From JALYQB01 sp035640155 (GTDB taxonomy: Bacteria; Actinomycetota; Actinomycetes; Mycobacteriales; Pseudonocardiaceae): a stretch of DNA of 43,244 bases. Shown here one piece after another: positions 37,574 to 43,244 of the stretch. Location of the stretch: the NCBI GenBank assembly GCA_035640155.1, contig DASQWR010000092.1, positions 1 through 43,244 of the forward strand. Reading direction: 5' to 3'. A program made the position numbers and the translations under genes. Below the pieces are notes generated by a model that ran no database searches, was not told where the DNA came from, and was given only the letters and a program-made list of their open reading frames with translations. Position 1 is the first letter of the stretch, and every line of letters starts with the position of its first letter.

Positions 37574-40159
37574 TCATCGCACCAGGGTGAGAACGGTCTC
37601 GTCCCGCTGCCCGCGAGCACGCTGGGTGCGGGCCTGCAGCCAGGCCTCGAACCGCTCGCTACCCAGCGGGCGGGAGATCAGGTATCCCTGCGCGATGTCA
37701 CAGCCCATCTCGAGGAGCTGGTCGCGCGCGGCATCCTCCTCGACCCCCTCGGCCACCACCGTCAACCCGAGCGAGTGGCCGAGGTGGACGATCGCCCGGA
37801 CCACCGCGAGGTCCGAGAGATCGCTGCCCATGCCGAACACAAAGCTCTTGTCGATCTTGACCTCGTCCACCGGCAGCCGGCGCAGATAGGCCAGCGACGA
37901 GTATCCGGTTCCGAAGTCGTCGACCGCGATCCGCACGCCCAGCGCGTGCAGCCGGCGCAGCACCGGCAGGGCGTGCTCGGGGTCACTCATCACCGCCGAC
38001 TCGGTGAGCTCGAACGCCAGCAACGAGGACGGCACGTCGTGGCGGGCCAGCGCCGCGGCAACCCGGTCCGGGAACTCGACGTCTGCGAGGTTGCGTACCG
38101 AGAGGTTCACCGCCACGGACAGCCCCAGACCGCGGTCCCGCCAGGCGCGGCACTGCTCAAGGGCGCGGTCGAGGACGAAGCCGGTCAGCGCGTCGATGAG
38201 CCCGGTGGCCTCGACGATGGCGACCCACTCCTCCGGATCCAGCATCCCGAACTCCGGGTGCCGCCAGCGCACCAGCGCCTCGACCCCGATCACCTGCCGG
38301 GTCGCCAGCGCGAGCTTGGGCTGGAAGTGCACGTCGACCTGACCGGTGTCCAGCGCGAAGCGGAACTGGGTGACCAGCTGGAAGCGGCGCAGGAAAACCT
38401 GCCCCATGCTGCCCGCATAGGCGCGCACGGTCTCGCCGGTCGACCGCGCCGCCTGCAGGGCGACGTCGGCGCGTTGCAGCAACGCGTCGACGTCCCGGGT
38501 GGGTTCCACGCCGGTGAGCGCGACGCCCACCCGCGCCGAGGTCTCGACCTCGAGCTTGTCCACCGGGTATGGCTCGCACAGCGCCGTCCGGATCTGTTCG
38601 GCGCCGTGCAGCGCGGTCTCCTCGTCCGGGACGACGAGCAGGGCCGCGAACGTGTCCCCCTCCAGCCGTGCGGTGACCACCTCGGGGGGCACCGCAGCCA
38701 GCAACCGCTCTCCGGCCACGATGACGACCCGGTCGCCCCAGGCGTGGCCGAGGGCGTCGTTGACCGAGGGCAGCAGGTCGAGGTCGACGACCACGACCGC
38801 GCACTGCTCGTCACCGCGCAGTACCTCCGCCGCTGCCTCCCGGAAGCCGAGGCGGTTGCGCAGGTCGGTGAGGGTGTCGTGATAGGCCTCGTGGCGCAGC
38901 TGCGCCAGCAGACGCCGGTTGTCCATCGCGGTGGTGAGGTGGCTGGCGAGCGTCCCCACCAGGCGCAGGTCCGCCGCCCCGAAGCCACGGAACCGGCTCT
39001 GCCGATCGTGCACCTCGACCACGCCGAGCAGCTGCTCCGCGCCGCGCAGGGGCGCCAGCAGCACCTCGGAGGCCCCGCGGGCATCGACCGCGTCGGTGGG
39101 GTGGAGCCCGCCGAGCCGCTGGACTCCGTCCGCGTCCTGGCCCGCGCGGACCCGCAGGGTCGAGGTGATCTCCTGCGCACTCAGCGTCCGCGGCAACGGC
39201 CGGCCTGCCACGACGGTCTGGAATCGCCCGTCGGGCAGCCACCGGTGCAGGACGATGCGGGTGGCGTTGAGCTGGTCCCGGAAGAGCTCCATGGCAATGG
39301 TGAGGTCACCCCCGGCCGGCAGCTCCGACGGGTGGCCGCCCTCGGCGGAGCGGCCCGCGCCGGCCACCTCCAGGCTCACCTTGTTGAGCAACTCCAGGTC
39401 CCGTTGCTCGTGCAGCAGGCCGTAGTAGGCCCAATACACGATGAAGAGCATCACGGCGACCAGCGTCACCAGCGCGGGGCCCCACCGCACGGCGGTCAGC
39501 ATCTCGACGGCGGCCACCCCCGCGACGGCGTTGAGCAGGTTCACCACGTAGATGTTGACGCCGAGTCGCACGGTGGCACTGACCCGCCGGGAACCGGGCA
39601 GCAGCACCATGCCCCCCACCAGCAGCGCCATCCCGAGTCCGTGCCCGACAGACACGGCGACCAGGATCTCGAACCAGTCCGGCGTCCCAGGCGCCAACCG
39701 TTCGACGAGGCCGACGACGAGCACGGCAGTGGCGGCCGAGACGATGCTCACCGACACGTTCAGGGCAAGCTTCGAGGGCGCGTCCCTGCGGAGCAGTCCG
39801 GCCGTGGCAGTCACTGCGGTGAAGGCGAGGACCACCAGCGGACCCGGTAGCAGGGCCAGGCCGACGACCAGCGGGATCTCGGTGAGGGTGACCCGGACCG
39901 AGTCCCGCCGGAGGTCCACCTCGATGGCCAGCTGGCGGGCGACGGCGAACCCGGCGGCGAGCAGCAGCCCGGCCAGGGCGTCGTCTCTTGTCGGAGACCA
40001 GGACGACATCGCCAGCACCAGCGCCCCGAGCGCGGCGGCGGATGCCAGCACGACCACGGCGTAGAGACCGAACGACCACGCCAGGCCGGATGGACGGGTG
40101 CCGCCCCTCGCGGACGCTGACAATCGGGCCTCCCCATCCCGGGACACCGTGCGTGACAA
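37574..40159 (-). CDS. Membrane GAF-GGDEF-EAL protein, probable cyclic-di-GMP phosphodiesterase
   Basis: 861 residues. The N-terminal third (about 30-250) has seven or eight membrane helices. A GAF-like sensor domain follows (about 285-420), then a GGDEF domain (about 425-580) and an EAL domain (about 595-850). The GGDEF signature reads LEGDTF, so cyclase activity is probably lost. The EAL site is intact: VEALVRW, NLSVRNL, ELTESAVM, DDFGTGYSS, KIDKSFV, VAEGVE and QGYLISRP. The protein should degrade cyclic-di-GMP under control of the membrane/GAF part. The start TTG 40159 has AGGTGG six bases upstream; GTG 40147 is the alternative. Confidence 0.92.
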   Translation of the reverse strand: MSRTVSRDGEARLSASARGGTRPSGLAWSFGLYAVVVLASAAALGALVLAMSSWSPTRDDALAGLLLAAGFAVARQLAIEVDLRRDSVRVTLTEIPLVVGLALLPGPLVVLAFTAVTATAGLLRRDAPSKLALNVSVSIVSAATAVLVVGLVERLAPGTPDWFEILVAVSVGHGLGMALLVGGMVLLPGSRRVSATVRLGVNIYVVNLLNAVAGVAAVEMLTAVRWGPALVTLVAVMLFIVYWAYYGLLHEQRDLELLNKVSLEVAGAGRSAEGGHPSELPAGGDLTIAMELFRDQLNATRIVLHRWLPDGRFQTVVAGRPLPRTLSAQEITSTLRVRAGQDADGVQRLGGLHPTDAVDARGASEVLLAPLRGAEQLLGVVEVHDRQSRFRGFGAADLRLVGTLASHLTTAMDNRRLLAQLRHEAYHDTLTDLRNRLGFREAAAEVLRGDEQCAVVVVDLDLLPSVNDALGHAWGDRVVIVAGERLLAAVPPEVVTARLEGDTFAALLVVPDEETALHGAEQIRTALCEPYPVDKLEVETSARVGVALTGVEPTRDVDALLQRADVALQAARSTGETVRAYAGSMGQVFLRRFQLVTQFRFALDTGQVDVHFQPKLALATRQVIGVEALVRWRHPEFGMLDPEEWVAIVEATGLIDALTGFVLDRALEQCRAWRDRGLGLSVAVNLSVRNLADVEFPDRVAAALARHDVPSSLLAFELTESAVMSDPEHALPVLRRLHALGVRIAVDDFGTGYSSLAYLRRLPVDEVKIDKSFVFGMGSDLSDLAVVRAIVHLGHSLGLTVVAEGVEEDAARDQLLEMGCDIAQGYLISRPLGSERFEAWLQARTQRARGQRDETVLTLVR

Positions 40160-40599
40160 TCGGTGCCACCTGAGCCCCGGAGGCTAACGCATCGGTAGGG
40201 GCCGAGGGGAGATCCGAACGCTCTGCGCACCAGGAAGCCCACTCACCCGGGCGCAGGCGTCCGATCGAGCGACCGCTCAGAGATGTCGAGGCAGCTCAGT
40301 GGACCTCGGCGCCGAACCGGTGGACCTCGGCGCCGCACCGGTGAACCTCGGCTCCGTTGCGGGTGGTGGGGGTGGTCGATGCGGCTGACGAAATGATCAT
40401 GATGCACCTTCTCTCGAAGTGGCCCGTCCAGGGACAGCGGACGACTGCGTGACAGCAGCCCCGCGGGTACAGCAACCACCGGAAGACAGGCGTGGTTATG
40501 TGCGGCTCAGCCGCACGCCCCGCTGTGATCGGTCTCGGGAGAGTACTGTGCTCGGTCGACTACGGTGAGCAGCCACGAAGACGAGAAGCGGGGGATGAG
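40160..40599. other. 440-bp intergenic region between the EAL protein and the MFS exporter
   Basis: Divergent region expected to carry promoters for both genes. The only clear structure is a 21-bp tandem repeat (40299-40361). No convincing gene is seen: frames on either strand lack start context and family resemblance. No clear promoter could be fixed. Confidence 0.6.
40299..40361. repeat. Three 21-bp tandem repeats
   Basis: Units at 40299-40319, 40320-40340 and 40341-40361. The first two differ at one base; the third differs at several. Each begins GTGGACCTCGGCGCCG or a variant. It is not in a recognised gene. Confidence 0.85.
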
Positions 40600-41886
40600 A
40601 TGACGAGCGGCTCCGGGTCCGGCGCTGCGGCGGTGACGGGAGTGCGCAGTCCGGCGTTTCGCCGGTTGTGGTGGGCGTGGACCGTCTCGCTGTGCGGGGA
40701 CGGCGTGCGGATCCTGGCGTTGCCGCTCTACGTCGCGGTGCAGACGCGAGATGCCCTGGCGGCGTCAGCCGTGGCGGCGGCCGGGACGCTCCCCTGGTTG
40801 CTCGCCGCCCTCCCAGCCGGTGCCCTCGTCGACCGGCTTCCACCGCGAACCGTGCTGCTCACCGCCCATGTGGTGCGGGCGGCACTCACCGCCGTGCTGG
40901 TCGGCGCCCTGGCTACCGGCGCGGCCACTGTGCCGGTGCTGTGTGCGTTCGCCTTCCTGCTGACCACGGCCGAGACGTTCGCCTACCCCGCGTCCCAGGT
41001 GATGCTCGTCGAGCTCGCGGACGGGGAGCTCGACCGGGCGAACGCCCGCTTCTTCGCCGTCAACACCATCGGGCTCCACTTCGTCGGACCCCTCGCTGCC
41101 GGTGCGGTGTTCCTGGTGGCTCCGGCGCTGGCGTTCGCGATCGACGGTGCGACGTTCGTGGTGGCCGCCGTGCTGGTGGCCACCCTGCCGGCGGTGGCCC
41201 GCCCCGAACGCAGGCACGAGGTGCGGCCGCTGTGGGCAGAGGTCGGGGAGGGTTTGCGGACGCTCTATGCCGTCCCCGGTCTGCGCACGCTGGTGGGCAT
41301 GGTCGCGATCGGCACGCTCGCGATCGCGGCGTTCAACACGTTGTTGCCCCTGTACGCGGTCGAGGTTCTCTCGATGGGGTCGGTCGAGGTGTCGACGCTG
41401 CTCGTGGTGTTCGCCTCGGGGACCCTGCTCGGCACCTGGATCGCTCCGCGCGCGAGTCCGCGGTGGGGGGACGGACCGGTCATGGTCGCGGGCATGGGCA
41501 TCAACGGTGCCGGAATCGCGTTGATCGGCCTGATTCCCACCGCCACCGCCGCATGGGCGGGGAATGCGCTGATCGGGATCGGGCTCGGACTGTGGAACGT
41601 GCTTTCCGCAGCACGTCGGCAACGGCTCACCCCGGTATCGGCGATGGGACGGGTGTCGGGTGCGTACCGGGTCGTCGCATGGGGTCTGATGCCTGTCGGT
41701 GCGGCCGCCGCCGGATCGATCGCGGCAGTGACGTCGCTCGGCTCGCCACTGGTCCTCGCCGGTGCCGTGACCCTGATGGCGGTGACCGCACTGGCCGTGC
41801 CGCTGCTGCGGACCAGCACCGGGGTGCCGCGGCAACAGGGAGGTCAGCGGACCGCCGCCAGGCGGACCAAAGAGATGACATCGTGA
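40600..41886 (+). CDS. Major facilitator superfamily exporter (EntS/MFS_3-like)
   Basis: 428 residues from ATG 40600, which has a GGGGGA stretch just upstream and an N-terminus (FRRLWWAWTVSLCGDGVRILALPLYV) matching the first helix of MFS_3 transporters. About twelve membrane helices are seen. The loop between helices two and three (GALVDRLPPRTVLL) carries the MFS motif A region, and the second half begins after the charged central loop (VARPERRHEVRPLWAEVGEG). Related proteins export siderophores, macrolides or other drugs; no substrate can be named. Two flanking frames are unrelated. Confidence 0.88.
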   Translation: MTSGSGSGAAAVTGVRSPAFRRLWWAWTVSLCGDGVRILALPLYVAVQTRDALAASAVAAAGTLPWLLAALPAGALVDRLPPRTVLLTAHVVRAALTAVLVGALATGAATVPVLCAFAFLLTTAETFAYPASQVMLVELADGELDRANARFFAVNTIGLHFVGPLAAGAVFLVAPALAFAIDGATFVVAAVLVATLPAVARPERRHEVRPLWAEVGEGLRTLYAVPGLRTLVGMVAIGTLAIAAFNTLLPLYAVEVLSMGSVEVSTLLVVFASGTLLGTWIAPRASPRWGDGPVMVAGMGINGAGIALIGLIPTATAAWAGNALIGIGLGLWNVLSAARRQRLTPVSAMGRVSGAYRVVAWGLMPVGAAAAGSIAAVTSLGSPLVLAGAVTLMAVTALAVPLLRTSTGVPRQQGGQRTAARRTKEMTS

Positions 41887-41893
41887 CGGGACA

Positions 41894-42154
41894 TCAGGAG
41901 GCACCAGTCTGTTCAGCGTCGTCATCCGGACCGCCCTCCATCGCGAGCACGAAGTTTCGGACCGCCATCAACGCCAGCTCACGGCGGCCCGCCGGTTCCT
42001 GATGCCAGAGCAGAGCCTCCTCGGCGAGGGCGAGATGCTCGTCGTCGCCGAGCCGTTCGACGATTCGCTCCGCGATCTCCTCCGTATCGGCGGTCGGGCG
42101 GGCACGGCGGGCCAGCGCGTACTGAACCGCCAGCTCTTCGTTGATGTCGGTCAT
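41894..42154 (-). CDS. Small hypothetical protein
   Basis: 86 residues, acidic and mostly helical (ADTEEIAERIVERLG, ALAEEALLWHQEP, RRELALMAVRNFVLAMEG), no membrane segment or known motif. ATG 42154 is preferred because GGGAGG precedes it at five bases; GTG 42160 is in frame too. It converges with the MFS gene with 7 bp between the stops. Regular amphipathic helices and a good ribosome binding site support a real gene, but the function is unknown. Confidence 0.65.
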   Translation of the reverse strand: MTDINEELAVQYALARRARPTADTEEIAERIVERLGDDEHLALAEEALLWHQEPAGRRELALMAVRNFVLAMEGGPDDDAEQTGAS

Positions 42155-42185
42155 GGTCACCTCCCGGGTCGGCTCGCGCGGATAC

Positions 42186-42515
42186 TCACAGCGCCGTCAG
42201 CGCGCAGAGGGGTGTCCCGAGGCCGGTGAGTAACGCCCGCCCGCCGCCCGCGGTGTCCTCCACGAGACACGCGACGCCTACGACGTCCGCCCCCGCCGCC
42301 GTCAGCACCTCGGTGAGGTTGGCCACCGTCCGTCCGGTGGTCACTTCGTCGTCGACGATCAGCACCCGCCTGCCCTGGAAGGAGCCGTAGACGAACAGCT
42401 CCGGCAACGCGGTGTGCGGCTCCAGGAACATGTGCTTGTCCGGCAGGTCGAGGTCGAAGCGCCAGGACAGGCGGCGGGACCTCCTGGTCGATGCCGTCGA
42501 GGGCATGCAGGACGC
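42186..42515 (-). pseudogene. Phosphoribosyltransferase C-terminal half, probably damaged gene
   Basis: The reading frame to 42186 encodes a convincing PRTase C-terminal part: RRLSWRFDLDLPDKHMFL, then VLIVDDEVTTGRTVANLTEVL, in which the DDEVTTGRT loop is the PRPP-binding motif, and VVGVACLVEDTAGGG. Upstream of about 42500 the same frame (to GTG 42596) loses resemblance and has Ser/Arg-rich shadow composition. A second frame (running to 42675) looks more protein-like there. This suggests a frameshift or loss of the N-terminus. It ends 31 bp before the 86-residue gene starts, in the same direction. The substrate class (adenine- or orotate-type) cannot be decided. Confidence 0.55.
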
Positions 42516-42830
42516 GGACCGGCCGGACACCCTTCCCCAGCCTGCCCGCGTGACGAGCGTGATGGAGATCGACTGCGGACACGTCCGGCTGCCCACGCGT
42601 CACTGTCCGGTCACGCTCCCTCGCACCTCGTCGGCCAGCCGGGATCCTGCGACTGACGGGAAGGCTAACCCGCATGCGCGTGGCCGACGACTTTTCTGGT
42701 CCCCGCGCCCGGGATGCCGCCCGTGGGCCTTTCCCGAGCTGTGTCCCGGTTCACGTGCCCAGAGCAAGATCGGAGGACGGGCGTGATGTGGAGGCAACGC
42801 GGCGCAACATAGCTCCTGAACCGTGGAGGT

Positions 42831-43244
42831 GTGGATCCCACCGTCACCGGCGCTGTCACCACTGGGCTGGCGTGCGACGTCTGCGGCCGGCTGCCCCACC
42901 CCCGCAGGTTCCGCCTCACGCTGGCCAAGCTGGCAGCAGTGTTCCCCGTCGAGCTTCTCCTGCACGCGGTCGTCGTCTACTACCACCTGTCGTACGCCAT
43001 GACGGTTGCGCTGCTCACCGTCACGACGACGATCCTGGTCATCTGGGTCGTGGAGCCCTCGGCGATGAGGCTGCTGCGGGTCTGGCTACACGCGCCAGCG
43101 GTCCGCGCTCGAGCGCATCTGGACGGGGCAGCAGCTTTGTGGCGCATCCGCGTCACAGTCGACGACAAGCCCGGCGCTCTGGAGCTTCTCACCCACAATC
43201 TGGCGCGATTGGACGCGAACATCCTCACCTTGCGCGTGCACCCG
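42831..43244 (+). CDS. Membrane-anchored ACT-domain protein (3' end outside window)
   Basis: 138 residues are visible, running off the right edge. A Cys pair (CDVCGRLP) near residue 14 is followed by two hydrophobic helices (about 33-75, including TVALLTVTTTILVIWVV) and a cytosolic linker. The ACT fold begins near residue 105 (WRIRVTVDDKPGALELLTHNL, then LDANILTLRVHP). ACT domains bind amino acids and regulate enzymes or transport. The start is taken as GTG 42831, but the GGAGG upstream is only one base away and CTG 42816 is in frame, so it is uncertain. The 42600-42830 interval upstream holds nothing recognisable. Confidence 0.78.
   Translation, partial: MDPTVTGAVTTGLACDVCGRLPHPRRFRLTLAKLAAVFPVELLLHAVVVYYHLSYAMTVALLTVTTTILVIWVVEPSAMRLLRVWLHAPAVRARAHLDGAAALWRIRVTVDDKPGALELLTHNLARLDANILTLRVHP

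Noticed and set aside
37460..39850. 796-codon rightward frame over the GGDEF/EAL gene and tRNA-Thr
   Set aside because: It starts within a tRNA, is antisense to a gene with complete EAL motifs, and has Gln/His/Arg-rich shadow composition.
40243..40479. 78-codon leftward frame containing the 21-bp repeats
   Set aside because: The repeated Arg/Pro motif follows from the DNA repeat. There is no ribosome binding site or known domain.
42412..42786. 124-codon rightward frame over the phosphoribosyltransferase
   Set aside because: Antisense to the PRPP-binding region, with no start signal and no conserved features.

Overview
The window is chromosomal DNA of a high-GC actinobacterium. It encodes an actinobacterial RNA polymerase/ribosomal protein block and many GTG starts, and several genes look leaderless. 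The neighbour pairs ctaD-serB, dinG/pncB/clpS/DUF2017 and tRNA-Thr/tRNA-Met/rpmG/MaoC pair/tRNA-Trp/secE/nusG match the order known from Mycobacterium and relatives. Gene content (two Mce-associated proteins, a carotenoid-type Rieske protein, a HadAB-like pair) suggests the Pseudonocardiaceae or a close family. This is inference from content; no 16S gene is present.

Region 1 (1-3732) is mobile or accessory DNA. It holds the integration end of an actinomycete integrative element: a leftward operon of an excisionase-like HTH protein, two small proteins and the first codons of a further gene, divergent from an XRE regulator and an overlapping tyrosine integrase. Next to the integrase is a Panacea (SocA-like, DUF4065) antitoxin gene overlapping a 99-residue unrecognised protein. 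Their promoter carries a perfect LexA-type SOS palindrome, so this looks like a DNA-damage-controlled toxin-antitoxin pair with a possibly undescribed toxin.

Region 2 (3745-12031) is a mixed metabolic stretch: CPBP membrane protease, PabC-like aminotransferase, phosphodiesterase, arginine deiminase, CBS protein, a convergent Rieske/DUF5914 and methyltransferase pair, ferritin, and a MazEF-type module with a clear autoregulatory promoter.

Region 3 (12032-21365) holds DUF2017-clpS, divergent from an NAD-salvage run (pncB, pncA) that continues into a lone Phd antitoxin and a DinG-type helicase, then convergent serB-ctaD, a VOC protein and a small conserved protein.

Region 4 (21459-37492) is the leftward transcription/translation block. 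In transcription order it is tRNA-Thr, tRNA-Met, rpmG, HadA-like, HadB-like, (a rightward aminotransferase), tRNA-Trp, secE, nusG, rplK, rplA, rplJ, rplL, two Mce-associated membrane proteins, rpoB, rpoC, terminator. A 26-bp hairpin repeat, arranged in 33-bp steps, sits in the rplK-rplA and rpoB-rpoC spacers, with one more copy beside clpS.

Region 5 (37574-43244) holds a membrane GGDEF/EAL protein with a degenerate GGDEF site, an MFS exporter, a small protein, a damaged phosphoribosyltransferase, and the start of a membrane-anchored ACT-domain protein running off the right edge.
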